A DNA stretch of 64,000 bases from NCBI GenBank assembly GCA_903813345.2, contig CAIIXF020000009.1:38741759-38805758 (forward strand), written 5' to 3'. Positions within the stretch are counted from its first letter, which is position 1, and every line of letters begins with the position of its first letter. The notes below the pieces were generated by a model. The model made no database searches and had not been told where the DNA came from. It worked only from the letters and a program-made list of their open reading frames with translations. Shown piece after piece: positions 35,156-47,055 of this stretch. The DNA is from Owenia fusiformis. Its lineage: Eukaryota > Annelida > Polychaeta > Sabellida > Oweniidae. A program made the position numbers and the translations under genes.

Positions 35156-36989
35156 GATGACTTAGCTTATTTTGGATGACTTGGCTTATTCTGGATGACT
35201 CGGCTAAAAAAAGTCTAGATCTGGAGTCTGAAATTGAACTCGTTCAATTTCCAAAATCTAGTTATTCTTCTTCTTCTTCCTCCTTCCCAGATTTCTCACC
35301 AACTAGAAGAGCTTACTTTAAGCTGCTTACATGATTAACTAGGGAATGTATCTGGCTTTCTGGGAAATTAGGTCAAATTTTTATCTAGGTCAAAGGTCAA
35401 GAACTAGGTCAAATCCAGTACTTTGTCACTTTTTCCCATTATCTCGGTCGTCCTTCAATATTTTTGATCCTGGTTTTTTTCATTGTGTTCCTCATAAAAA
35501 AGTAGAAAACCTAGGGTCGATTTAGTTTTTTGGTATCTCAAACCGATTTCGAGATATCAGTGTCCGAAAACGAGGTCTTATGGGAAATTTTCTCAGGATT
35601 CCGAATCTGAAAACCAAATTTCGATCTGACTACCGGTTCAGAAGTTATGGCGTTTTGAAAATTCAAAACTCGCTAAATTTGGTGCCCCATGTTAATTCAA
35701 TGGGAAAAAATATTTTTTTGAAGTGTAAAATACGAGATATAGACTAAGCACAGCTAAACATAATGGAAGCCCATAAAAGAAAGGGACCACAAGACCTTCT
35801 TTTCATAAAAATTTGGACACCAAAATGCCTAGGTCAAAATCTAGGTCAAATTCAAAGTTTTTCGTTATTTTTGCGATTCTGACACTACAGATTAATTATA
35901 TTCTTCGAAAATTTGTGTACATGTAGCCAAGAGTGTGCTAATAGTGTTAGCCTTTTGCCGTCAGGAAGTATTTTGACCCACTTTTGAGATATGGTGTCCG
36001 AAAAGTAGGTCAAACTAAAAAGTTCTCCAAATTTAACGTATGAGTTATGAATTAAGGGTAGAATTTTCTCAGGAATCCAAATCTGCAAACCAAATTTCAA
36101 TCCGGCTTTTGGTTTGGAATTTATGTCGTTTTGATAGCTCAAAAATCGCTAAATTTGGTGCCCCATGTTATGGCAATGGGAAAAAAGATTTTTTTGAAGT
36201 GTAAAATACAAGATATAGACTGAGTACAGCTTAATTTAATGAAAGCCTATTAAAGAAGGGGACCTCTAAGGCTACTTAGCTCCAAAATTTGGACACCAAA
36301 ATGCCTAGGTCAAAATCTAGGTCAAATTTATAGTTTTCCCTTATTTTTGCGATTCTGACACTATATTTAAATGATTTGCTTTAAAATTTTGTATACAGGT
36401 AGCAAAGAGTATGCTAATAGTGTTAGCGTTTTGCCGTCAGAAAGTATTTTGACCCACTTTTGAGATATGGTGTCCAAAAAGTAGGCCAAAGTAAAAAGTT
36501 TTCCAAAATTAACGTATGAGTTATGAATTAAGGGTAGAATTTTCTCAGAAATCTAGATCTGCAAACCAAATTTCGATCCGACTACTTGTTCTGAAGTTAT
36601 GGCGTTTTGAGATCTCAAAAATCACTAAATTTGGTGCCCCATGTTAAATCAATGGGACCGAATAATTTTTTGAAGTGTAAAAATACGAGATATAGAATGA
36701 GTACAGCTAAACATAATGAAAGCCCATAGAAGAAGGGGACCTCAAAAGCTACTTTCCTTCAAAGTTTGGACACCAAAATACCTAGTTTAAAAAATCTAGG
36801 TCAAATTCATAGTTTTTTCTTATTTTGCGATTCTGACACTACACTTCAATGATATTCTCCGAAATTTTGTATACTTGTAGCAAAAATTGCAATCCGACCC
36901 CCGGTTTAGATTCTACGCCATTTTGAAGTTTGAAATTCGCACTTGCCAGTATTCACGATGCAGATTGATCAAATATACTTTCAAAAATT

Positions 36990-37235
36990 CCTGCATACCC
37001 TACTTTACCTCTCTACCTACTCAGCTACTTATTTGACTACTTACTCAATTACTTAATTAGTTATTACTTACTTAGCAACTTACTCAGCTACTAACTCAGG
37101 TACTTACTCAGCTACTTACTCAGCTACCTACTCAGCTTTTTACTCAGTTACTTACTCAGCTACTTACTGAACTACTACTAAGGTACTTACTCAGCTAATT
37201 ACTCAGTTACTTACTCAGCTCTTTACTGATCTATC
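36990..37235. repeat. TACTTACTCAGC microsatellite
   Basis: About 15 imperfect 12-bp units of TACTTACTCAGC just before the right end at 37290, in the same relative place as the pyrimidine tract before the 35261 end. Confidence 0.85.
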
Positions 37236-39133
37236 TAGGTAAAATAAATCTGGAGTCTTAAATTGAACTTGTTCAATTTCACAAATCTAGTTATGTTTAA
37301 TTCTATACCATGTATAGTTTCTCAGGAACCCTTACAGTATGTAAATACTTTGATGTATATCTTAGTAAAAATCAAAGTTCTTTTTAGTCAAAGTCATGTT
37401 AAGATTTCTAAAAACACATGTTTTCTCATTTCATTATTGGGAATGTTGTGCTGAGATATGTTCAGAATGAACCAGAGGGGGTTTAAATTTTTAAAAAATT
37501 CTGGGGGCATGCCCCCTGATCCTCCTAAATTGTGCTTTACGTGCAGCGCGCTTTACGCATGACCTATCCATACCCAAAAGTTGCCCCTCCCTCGGCAAAT
37601 CCTTTTGATGCCCCTGTAACCGCCATGCTATAACAGCGTGTATATGAGGTTGGAGTACAAAGTGTTTACAGTATTACTGTGTTTGTATTATTAATCTCTA
37701 TGGTTTTTCAATAGGCTTACCCAGTCAGTGAATGCAGAGATTAAATACAACACACATGAGTAAATCACCAAACTATATATGTTATTGAAAAACATTGCCA
37801 TCTTTTGCATCACTTCTAAATTATTTCTGTAAACGTGCATTTTTAAAGGTTGATTCAAAAAACAAAGGACGATTCTCGGTTTGGAGAACAGTCTCATGGG
37901 CTAATAATTTTTTTAATGAAAAATATAGAAATATTACCCAAATTAGACTATGAATATTCAAACGAGGACATTTGAATCTCATGATGTAAAAATAACAAAT
38001 TGGTCTGAAGCAGGGATAAGGCTCAATTTGACCGATTCAATAAAATACAAGTCTCGATTTGGGGAAAGAAGTTCACCAGTGGACTGCGCTAATATTTTTT
38101 TGCGAAAAATCTAGAAATATTACCCAAATTAAATTATGACTATTCAAAAGAAGACATTCAAATCTATATTATGTAAAAAATCATATTTGTCCGAAGCAGG
38201 GATAATGCTCATTTAGATTGATGAACTTCGTTCTCCAAACCGAGAATCGTCCTTTATAGATCCCTTTATGGAATGATTTACATATTTTGTGTGATGAAAC
38301 ATGTGTTCAAGTACAATGTAATTTTGAATAAAAAATTGTGAAAAATTGATGGATGATGGTGAAAATAACGATTGTATTTTGAAAAAAAGTTGTTAGTGGG
38401 TGGATTAAACACAAATTATGAGATAATCCAATTGATCTTGGAATAATTCATTGAACTTTTCTTGAAGATTATGCATTGGTCTTTCATATGCATTTATTTT
38501 TTACAGCCAGAAACAACTAGCCAAAAAATTATCAACTGTCAAAAATCCGTTGCACTAACTTCCGTCATCCTTTGCTAAATTGTCCACTCGACAAAAATAT
38601 GATTTAATTATCCAGGCTTTACAAAACTTAATGGTTTCAAATTCAATAATTTTTTAATGATCCTCTTATTGAAATAACACAGGTGGTTCAGTGAGGTGGT
38701 CAAAATTACTTTAACGCTCCGTATCGCTAATTTTAACATCATAAGCGAGACATTTAGCATGTAAAATGTAAAATCATTCAAATTCCTACCTAGAAAGTAT
38801 TTTTGATAAATGTTTTACTGAATAGATATTCCAAAATCTGAATTGCCCCTAAGCGGGCCCTAAGCCACCATTCCCCATTTGTTTAACATGGGATCAGCCA
38901 TTTTTGTTTTTCATGAAATTCATCAATTTTGACATCAAATTTTGTCCCAGTGTAATGTAGATATAACATTGAAACGTTGCGGACTTTATAGGGAATAGAA
39001 TCAAGATACATATTTATTTACTTTATTGGGATTTCTTTTGTTCCCCGCTTAGAAAATAGTCGTTCAAACAAATATGGGGGTTAACATGTAAACCTATGAG
39101 GAAAACCACTGGTCCTTAACTTTTTTTGAGGAG

Positions 39134-39643
39134 TATATATTATACTTCTTCATGAAGCCCAAAGTATTAATTTGTATCACACTCAATGAAGAAATTGGCA
39201 TAAAAATAATTGAAATGTAAAAACGAAAAGAACACAAAACAGGTTTACGGGTTTTATTTTACAATCCCTATACTTTAATCAGATGATTAATAGTCAGAAT
39301 CAGTCAAAAAGTCTAAACCGTAAAACTGTGCTTAATGCGAAAACTAAAAACTGAAGCAATTTTTTCTCTGACATTTCTTACATCAAATGGCAGCCATCTT
39401 GTTTTTCCTTCAACTGGAGCGAAATTCAAATATTTGAAAAATTTAAAACCTAAAATATACTTTAAAAAAGTATTTTCCTTTAAATCAATCATGGGTTTTT
39501 AACTTATATCTCTTTTGTATTTCGTCATATTGCCATTTGCATTTTTCTATGATAACGAATATTTGTTTTATGTTAGGATATTTGCTTTGATTCTCAGCAG
39601 GCCTCCTGAGGTTAATTATGCATCAAAACTCGTGAAAAAGTGT
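39134..39643. other. Spacer, nothing recognised
   Basis: AT-rich sequence between element Q and the LINE tail, with no repeat or frame of note. Confidence 0.45.
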
Positions 39644-40169
39644 GTATATTATTATTATTATTATTATTATTATATTTATTTTCCCTCCATTATTGGAGAT
39701 AATTAATAATATTGTCTGACAATTAAAAATATAATGAATATAAAAATATAAAAATATAAAATCTAATATGAGATTTGGATGTCGACACAAGGTACGCTGA
39801 ATTCATGGCCCATCTTCTCCACTCAGGCGGACATCTTCCCCAAGGTCGATGCTTCCCTCGTTGAGAAGTGGGCCATATTTAAAACATCATTCTGACTTCT
39901 GTCGTACTTGTTGAAAAAGGTTAAAACAATAAAATATGATATCACATAAATGCATCTCGTTGCCAATTACAATGCATACTTCCCTTTGCCATTGAAATTT
40001 ACTTCCAAATAGTACTATATACAAAATACAAGAGATACTATAGATACGATGTTCATGGCCATTATTGCCTTTTTCATATATCAAAGGTCGTGTTATAACG
40101 TACTGTCATCGGCGTTAAGTATGTATAAAATATAAATTTAATGCTCCTAGGTGCCAATCACATGTCAAA

Positions 40170-41170
40170 CTACTCCCCTGCCCTTGCAATATACATCCTC
40201 TGAACGTCTGTAGAAATTAGTTTTAAATCATCTAGGTCAGTTACTGTAGTTCCTCCAAAACATACCTTCATCTGCATTGCTCTGGATAAAGGTGGGCCAT
40301 TGGATACTCTATTAAGAATGCGCCGAATGTTGCCTCGCAATTGCTCGTATCTCTCACATACTAAGATGAAATGCTCAAGAGTCTCTATCACGTTGCAGGT
40401 TGGGAATGTTCTCTCACTGTTTGCTATATAGTCCGAGGCTCCTGTATTTGTTCTAAAGAGTCCCTGTCCAGTTAATAATTTCACCATAAGAGAACATCTT
40501 CTGATAAAAGTCATCTCTTGCTAGTATCCACCAAACGATGGGTCTTATATCCTGTGTGATTTCTCTGAATAAATCAAGTTGGTTATTGTATGTATTCAGT
40601 TGACGTCTCCAGTGTAACAATTCATATTCTTTAATACAAGTTTTCACAGATCGTTTCCAATTCAGTTTGGACGGTATTGTATCATGGTCCATCACATCAT
40701 AGATAATCTGTGCCAATCCGTACCTTACGGCTAACTTCATAATATCATTTATGGGAGACATCTGGTTCATTTTGTATCCCATTTTAAAGGCTGTTATACG
40801 CTTTATGGCGATGCTTCTGAACACATTACCCGTTATCATTGTCAGTAGGTGCCATAGAAACATCAGTTTAGTGATGACAATGGTAGAAGTGAGGCTGCTC
40901 CATCCAAGCTGTGGGAGAACAGCCACATCAGGCGTGTTGGAAGGGAGTCCTTGTAACTTCTTGGCGATGCCTCTGTGGCCCTTGTCAATGTTCATGTAGT
41001 CGTTATCCGTTAATGGTATAAGCTCCATCCCGTACGATATTGACGGGACGCTTACTGTCCCATACAGTTTTGCTGCTGTTAAAGGGTTTGTGGGATTACG
41101 TATGAAATTGGTCGTCCCTACATAGGCGTTCATAGCACGTCTTCCTTTTGACAGTCTACCTATACGCGCT
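40170..41170 (-). pseudogene. LINE C-terminal region with CCHC-like motif, frameshifted
   Basis: 40453-41133 encodes SVPSISYGMELIPLTD and GLPSNTPDVAVLPQLGW, typical of the post-RT region of CR1-like LINEs. A frameshift near 40490 moves to the frame 40170-40514, which carries PTCNVIETLEHFILVC, a C-x3-ET-x2-H-x4-C knuckle common at LINE C-termini, then a stop. Confidence 0.8.
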
Positions 41171-41173
41171 AAC

Positions 41174-41678
41174 TTTTAACGTGCGAAATATTCTTATCTC
41201 CGCGTTGGAGAGTTCAGTTTCGTGGTACAACTTTCTCAACATCCGGGCATTTTCCCATTGGAATAACATTGGCTGTGTTTTTCAATGACGCATTGTGACT
41301 TTATTAGAGGTTTATCATGAATTATATTTGCACATACGATAGATATGATCATTATAAAGACATTTGACAAGTTTTTAAAAAATATATTCACCAGAATCGT
41401 CAAAATCCTAAGTTTAAAATTCAAGTGACGTCACAGATTTCCCGGAAGTTGCTCAGTTCCCGGAACTTGCTCAGACGCCATAGAAAAAACAATCGAAGCA
41501 AATTGAATTTCCATCTTCTTTTCTAATTTTTGTCTGGATTATAGAATATTATTATACATATGTACTAATGTTTGATCGGGATAATGCCTATGACGTTGTG
41601 TTTTGCGGACCAATAGAAAATTGTCCATTTTATCGTGTTGCATTGCGGGAAATATTTATGTTAATGACCAGTAATTTC
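41174..41678. mobile_element. ~505-bp insertion inside the LINE, CTAAC direct repeats
   Basis: CTAAC flanks both sides (41169-41173 and 41679-41683). The protein similarity stops at one side (PIRV) and resumes at the other (LARIGRLSKGRRAMNAYVG). No clear inverted ends. The rejoined frame is still off by one, so a separate frameshift is present. Confidence 0.55.
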
Positions 41679-42940
41679 CTAACGCGAATAGGACATATTA
41701 AACTTGTGTTGCTGTTGACATTTGACAGTGGTAGACCTACATGCTGCAAGGTATTAACAGTTGGGAGAATCGTGTTCCCTAGCGTAAGTTCTATTTGCTT
41801 TGCCATAGTTCTTTTGTTGCTAAATGTGATGACTTGGTATTTATCAGGATGGTATCTAAATCTCCATTTCATTGCGTATTCATGTAATATATTGATTACG
41901 CTTTGAACGGACTCTTGGTGATATCCTATTATTACAGTGTCGTCCGCATATGAAGGGCAGGTGCATACTATGTCACCTATTGATGCACCCTTGCCGCACT
42001 CCTCGACTTCAATGAGAAGGTCGTTCATGTACTTAAGGTACAATTCCATCGAGTACAGCCCGCCCTGATGGACTCCCTGTGATACGATGAACTGTTCTGA
42101 CAGCTTACCATCATTTCCACAGCGAACAGTGCACTTATAGTTATCATAGCACAATTTTAGTAACCGCCATAGTTTGCCATTTATGCCACTGTTATACACC
42201 TTGTAGAGCAGCCCTTCTTGCCATACGGTATCGAAAGCTTTTCTGATGTCAGCTGACACCAAAATGACATCTTCGCCATTTTCTAGCCCATGGGCGATAG
42301 CTTCGCGTGTCAGAAATGATGTGTCAATGCATGACGTCCTTTTCTTATTGGCAGCCTGCATTTGGGATGTCTCCCCAGTCTGGTTGCACCTTTTGCTCCT
42401 TGTGACCATTAGTTTCTCGAGGATCTTCATGTATGTGGTTATTAGGGTTATCCCTCTATGGTTATCCTTCTCAAGTGTGTCTTTGTTGCCACCCTTGAAG
42501 ATGGGGATCAATACACCAAGTCTGAAGCTAGCAGGTACGTATTCAGTTTTCACGAGTTGGTTAAAGAGGGTCGTTAGTATGTTGATGACCAGTGGGCCTC
42601 CATGATACAGGTGCTCTGAGCTTATTTCGTCCCATCCGGTAGCCTTATTCTTAGATAGTCCCTTTATCAACTCCTCCATTTCATTATCATCTATCTCATC
42701 TGTAAACGATCCATCATTGTTTCTGGTACTTTCTTCAATCATCTCCTTCAGTCTCTCGTTTACATGTTTCTCATGGTTGTTGTCAAAATCTTTTTCCTCT
42801 TTGATGGCCATTAGGGTACTAGAGTATTTCATCCACTCCTCCCGAATGTCCTCATTATTAGTTAAGATAGTTCCATCATCATTCCGGATAGAATAAGAAC
42901 TGTTGGTCCTACCCCGACGCTGCTTAACTAGAAACCAGAA
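41630..42940 (-). pseudogene. LINE reverse transcriptase domain
   Basis: The frame runs from about 42938 (FWFLVKQRRGRTNSSYSIRN) through the formal ATG at 42832. RT blocks visible: KNKATGWDEISSEHL, FRLGVLIPIFKGG, NHRGITLITTYMKILEKLM, SADIRKAFDTVWQEGL (first catalytic Asp), SQGVHQGGLYSMELYLKYMN, and SYADDTVIIGYH with the YADD catalytic core. After HVGLPL the frame leaves the family, at an insertion. Catalytic residues are intact although the element is broken. Confidence 0.88.
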
Positions 42941-43174
42941 TTGTTACATGTATCGAATATAACTAGGACAGTAATAAAACCAAACTTCACATACATTTAG
43001 GCGAGGGACCAAAACCCAAAAATGAATAAAATATTTACAAAACAATACTTATTTTGCTTTAAGTATTTCTTACTTTGCTTTTGACTTTAATTACTTATCT
43101 ATTTCTTTATGGTTCACACACTGTGTCTATGAGATCGACTAGGCGTCCGTCCGTCGGTTCGTCCGTCAACATTA

Positions 43175-43670
43175 TTATTTGTACAGGAGCAAGCACCGAA
43201 AAAAACTTGAAATATTAAATTGGTGTAATCTTCAAAACAGATGCGATGAACATAAATTGTTCAAGATTCAAAATAATTATGTACCGTCTTATGTAAAACG
43301 GATTTTTGAACCATATTTATCACCTAAGACGCGAGTTCTTATATCAGTAAAAATGGAAACGGGAACAGTTTGCTCAATGATCACCTTGTGGAACCGTCTT
43401 TCTAGAGACCATAAGGAAACGAACAGCTTCTCACTTTTCAAAAACAATTATATAAACGATCTCACTAAAAACATCGAACCTACAATTTCAACCTCCTACT
43501 TACAAAACCTTAATTGATAGAAAAGAAGAAACATTAATCAATAAGATGGGAGTAAATCGAAATTTCAAAGTCGATCTTTTTGACCATAATTTATCTTTCA
43601 TTAACGATCCATATTGTGACTGTGGAGTTCGAGAGACAGCGCAAAACAAACAAGACAAACTCTTGTCATG
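43175..43670 (+). pseudogene. Second LINE fragment, C-terminal end
   Basis: 43179-43517 reads HKLFKIQNNYVPSYVKRIF and ITLWNRLSRDHKETNSFSLF KNNYI, the WN-LP...S...FK block found at the end of many LINE polyproteins. After a stop, another frame gives KVDLFDHNLSFINDPYCDCG, also LINE-like. Its strand is opposite to the neighbouring LINE. Confidence 0.7.
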
Positions 43671-44400
43671 GCCTCTAAAACAAATGCGCTAGCGGTGGTA
43701 AAACATGAACTTAACTTAGATGTAATTAAATACAAAACAAAAAAAATAAAGACAAATTTCCTACTTTTTTGCCAACAAGGATCTGACAAATGAAAACAAT
43801 TCTAATATTTTCAAGGCAGTTTCAAATTCGGGGGGGGGGTGCGATTGTCAAAAGAAATTCGATTTTCAGTCGGGGGGGGGTGCGATCGTAGGCTAGATTG
43901 AGCTAGAAGCTTCAACTAAAAAGCATTTTAAAGCTCTTTTCTTCTTCTATCAAATGGTTGTATATTTATTGTGGGGTTTGCACCTCGCACCCCCTGGCTA
44001 CCCCTATGCACTTATACTAACTATGACTTACTGTAATCACCCTTGGTATACGCAGCTAACGAAAATTTACCGGTACGGGTCAAAAGCTGGACCGGTACGG
44101 GTTAACGGTTTTATTTGAATTTAAAACAGCCATAACTTGCTCAATATTGACTTCTTCGTGTCTAATTTGAAATATATGATGCCTCCCGATGCTTTTAAGT
44201 ACCCCAATTTTTTACAGATTTTTAAACGGACCAAAACTCTCTAAATGCGCATTTATGCTCTTTTCTCTCGAGAACGACTGTCTCATTTTCACGATAACTT
44301 TTATTTAGTACTTCTAACATATAAGATCTATTTTTCCCCATCAAGGTATGATGTAAATGACATGCTATTTACATCCTGGAGTTTCAATGACGCGCGTTTG
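43671..44400. other. Spacer with poly-G runs
   Basis: Two G runs (10 G near 43841 and 8 G near 43874), each followed by TGCGAT, make a short direct repeat. ACCGGTACGGGT occurs twice (44067-44102). No gene recognised. Confidence 0.55.
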
Positions 44401-44559
44401 ATTTTATAAAAAATGACAAACTTTGTGACAAAGAATTTCATCCTGCTTGCAGCGAGAAGACGGACCGGTTCTATTGCTCCGAACAGTATACATCAACGTG
44501 TGACTTAAATATCAATTCGTGACCATCATATTTGGCTTTCAAAAATGAAGTTCGAAGTT

Positions 44560-45140
44560 ACAGTACAGTCGAAATGTTGAGACATGCGCAGAGCTCTATT
44601 TAGTGATATTTTCATTTCAAATATGGCGGCCAATCCGATGTCTGACGACCCTTACAAAGAATCTAGGCAGTGTGCATTTTTACCTCCTGTGAAATAACAA
44701 GTGGAATTTAGTAGTTGTTTTGTGTATTATTATCATTCTGCATCGTAATTCTATGTGACGTGGTGTTGAAATGTCAGCAGAAATACATATCCATACGATA
44801 ATCGAGTGAATCAGATAACAGATTTTTCGAAAACCCGTCTCGTGCTAAGAGTGTAAAAACTTGTATACATGCTCAAAAGTGCCAATGTGCACATCAATGT
44901 CAAGCTAAATCAATGTTGTGTCTAAAACAGGTACCTGATCTACTCAAAACAGCTTGTCATTCACGTATACACGCTTAGCAAACACGGCGAAATGATCTGA
45001 ATCTTGGAATTTCGTTCGAGAGCTAGTAATGTTTGCTCCGGTCTTCGTCATAAGTGTTCACCAGACTTCACGCATGCTCAGGAGAAAAACCATCAACCAA
45101 TAACGTTTATAAATCAATTTTGCGCATGCGCCTTACAACG
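44560..45140. promoter_or_regulatory. Candidate promoter region (NRF-1, CCAAT and YY1-like motifs)
   Basis: CpG is denser here than around it. TGCGCATGCGCC (45121-45132) is a full NRF-1 palindrome. ATATGGCGGCCAAT (44621-44634) joins a YY1-like ATGGCGGC to CCAAT. ATGCGCAG half-sites occur at 44583 and 45389. The ATG at 44623 opens only 24 codons. The region could be a promoter for an upstream exon of the globin or for another gene, but no transcript can be traced. Confidence 0.3.
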
Positions 45141-46139
45141 GTAAAGAAATTCGTATTTATAAACGAACCACTTTGAGATAACCCGATATCAGTCGGAGAA
45201 ATCTGACGATCTACGAAACTCACTTCAAAAAATCAAATGCAGACTGACGGCGTATTCTACTATGTTTGGATCTAAGATTTTCAGTATAGATAAAGTCTTT
45301 TATGATCTTTCGAATGAGGTAAGTCTCTAGTTCAAAAGACAATCGTATCAACTTGAACAAAAGTTGAGTTTTGACGAAAAATTTTAACATGCGCAGAAGT
45401 CCCATTTTCGTTGTACCATATTGAGTGAATAGAAGGAGATTACTGAAAACGTCAATCACATCCAAATATCCGAACGACGTCAAGTATTAACAACACACTT
45501 GTCGTGTATATCGATCAAGGCAAGGTTCTGTGATCCAGCAATGTGTATTCCGAAAGAAATACTTCACAAATATCAACAATTTTTATTGAGTAGGAGATTA
45601 CATTCGAAATTACAATTTTTTAAAATATTTGCTTCAACCAAGAACTGTAAGAACTTGAAACATGTTGTTAGTTTTTCAAACCGCATTTACGTTCATTTGA
45701 AAACATGGATTATTCTTCAAAACTACCCTTGAAATATAAGTATGTAGGATATTACAGTGTAAATTGACACGCCTTTGTTTGTTCCATATCATGCAGTACT
45801 AAATGCAGTACCATCTGTCAATATTCGAAAACAGAAAGTTCATTCTATATGTAAACAAGAAAAAAATACATTTATGGTTGGTTCATGATAAAAAATGACA
45901 AATAACATACATCTTTTTAAGTAGGGCTATACAGGGACACAGGTGAAATTCAGAAATTTAGGCCATATCTTCAAGATTGCTTCACCAATATGTAACAGAA
46001 CATAAAAATTGTCATTTACACGTTTGCTAATAGGTATATTGAAAATAACAAACCAGAGGTTTTTCTTCAATTGTGACACCGTTCTTAGTAAATATTGATG
46101 AACATACGAATTTCGAATGTTGACTTAGTTACTGAACCT

Positions 46140-46255
46140 TACCGTGTTGCTAGCTATTTCAAATCATAATAAAAATCGTATGTAGTGTTGTCAGTCATCA
46201 TAACCGCAGTAATCTGGCATTCGATGCGTTACATTTAATTTATTATGGTGAGCTA
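46140..46255 (+). repeat. Diverged direct repeat flanking the S elements
   Basis: AGCTATTTCAAATCATAA through GCGTTACATTTAATTT recurs at about 55750-55835 and again at 55917-56030, in direct orientation and with substantial divergence. The copies bracket the whole S stack. Confidence 0.55.
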
Positions 46256-46319
46256 ACCCGCCTAAAGAATGCACGTATGGTTGGCCTATTAGTATAAAGA
46301 ATACATGTGTTGTTTACGG

Positions 46320-46630
46320 GTGTGTAGGCGTTAATTACGCCCGTGTAGGCGTTAATTACGCCCGTGTAGGCGTTAATTACGCCCGTCAAAGCGTTAATTA
46401 CGCCCGTTTAGAAGTGAATTCTATGGTTGGCCTATTAGTATAAAGAATGCATGCGTTGTTTACGGGTGTGTAGGCGTTAATTACGCTCGTGTAGATGTAA
46501 AATTACGCCCGTGCTGACCAAAAATTACGCCCGTGAAGAAGTAAATTCTACGGGCGTTCAGAATACATTTACAGGCGTGAACTTACGGCGTTAAAATTAT
46601 TAATTACGGGCGTTAAGACTGTTATTTTAC
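46320..46630. repeat. Tandem GGCGTTAATTACGCCCGT array
   Basis: Units of about 20 bp (TAGGCGTTAATTACGCCCGT) with internal dyad symmetry, in the left arm of S; inverted counterparts lie at 54170-54350 and 55550-55670. CpG is kept in almost every unit, against a CpG-poor background. Confidence 0.85.
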
Positions 46631-47055
46631 ACGCGCTGAGAAACATCTTCACGCCCGTGGAGTTTATTTTTAGCGCCGTAAATTATAAACCAATCAGAAC
46701 CTTACTTACATGATGATTTAATGCATCCTTGCTAAAAGAGCAACTCCGAGATACTTGCACTAGTAAACAACAATCAGAAGCCTGCTTACATTTTAGTGTG
46801 TTGCATTGAGGTTCTTAAATATTCGTTCAAGATTGAACTAGATTTAACCAAAGAGATTTTTTAGTAAATCATATTAAAAGGCATATTGAAGAGACGTGTA
46901 CTGTGTTGGCAGTTATCAACACCCATTGTAGAAACGACAAAATTGCAGAATATTTTGAGAAGGTATACATGTTTGGATTTTAAATACGATGATTTTTGGA
47001 TAATTCTCCAATCTAGGCGTCGGCTTCAGAGGTAGGCTAGGTAGGGACTTATTAA

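Larger units (their letters stand above)
33401..37290 (+). mobile_element. Helentron-like element(s) with ~478-bp internal repeats
   Basis: The left end TTAGACTCCAGATGAAATCT folds on GGAGTCTA and is doubled (33401 and 33461). Right ends occur at 35261 and 37290: ATCTGGAGTC (inverted partner), a hairpin of TTGAACT.GTTCAA, then AATCTAG before TTAT. Between them, units of about 475-480 bp repeat (CTAGGTCAAAATCTAGGTCA at about 34116, 34595, 35827, 36303, 36783). Asymmetric inverted ends, right-end hairpin and no target duplication fit Helitron2/Helentron. Two elements or one tandem product are both possible. No Rep-helicase. Confidence 0.65.
33229..37607. mobile_element. TAACCG-flanked element carrying Helentron-like DNA
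   Basis: It splits the right terminal repeat of the CAC-terminated element. TAACCG(C) is present on both sides (33223-33229 and 37609-37615). Its ends look like CAT-GGCGTCGGGGC and GATGCCCCTG, similar in style to hAT-type CAGGGGC ends, but the left end is decayed and the duplication is 6-7 rather than 8 bp. The family is uncertain. Confidence 0.5.
32285..37640. mobile_element. CAC-terminated element, 5-bp target duplication (Transib/RAG-like), copy 1
   Basis: The ends read CACACTGTTATAGCATGACG and, inverted, CACGCTGTTATAGCATGGCG. Both sides are flanked by TATAT (32280-32284, 37641-37645). The corresponding site in R copy 2 (about 50540-50560) is empty. It is interrupted from about 33229 to 37607 by another element; its own DNA is 32285-33228 plus 37608-37640. 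An ATG at 32345 starts MADEKDSTSSFSPV and meets a strong donor GTAAGA; near the other end an inward ATG on the minus strand (about 33165) starts MAMVEQKIKV. Confidence 0.8.
29867..38585 (+). mobile_element. Element R, copy 1 (interrupted by a CAC-terminated element)
   Basis: The inverted ends (29867-30180 and 38270-38585) start AAAGG-TGACGGAAGTTAGTG and continue with GACAGTTGATAATTTTTTTG. The interior matches copy 2 (49998-53769) in reverse order and orientation: 30280-30560 with 53085-53310, 30840-31090 with 52413-52650, 31990-32284 with 50550-50830, and 37641-37900 with 50350-50530. About 3.3 kb without its insertion. I recognise no protein in it. Target duplication unresolved. Confidence 0.75.
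29524..39133. mobile_element. Element Q: TA-flanked foldback, split by element R
   Basis: The left arm (29524-29790) and right arm (38870-39133) are inverted copies beginning CTCCTCAAAAAAGTTAAGGA, each followed by TA (29522-29523, 39134-39135). A partial third copy of the right arm is at 15340-15550. Without the insertion, Q would be about 0.9 kb. It is non-coding. Confidence 0.75.
39644..42940 (-). mobile_element. Truncated non-LTR retrotransposon (CR1/L2/Jockey-like)
   Basis: Minus-strand remnant with the reverse transcriptase at 41690-42940, the C-terminal part at 40170-41170, a 3' UTR below 40170 and an (ATA)n tail at about 39644-39676, as in LINEs ending in microsatellites. It is truncated at the 5' end: no endonuclease domain is seen. 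A 505-bp insertion and at least two frameshifts show it is dead. Confidence 0.8.

Noticed and set aside
34227-36142. Three similar minus-strand frames of 66-85 codons
   Set aside because: They are the same stretch of the ~478-bp internal repeat read three times; no protein family resemblance.
33229-37607. Assignment of the TAACCG-flanked element to hAT
   Set aside because: Only one end resembles CAGGGGC and the duplication is 6-7 bp rather than 8; left unassigned.
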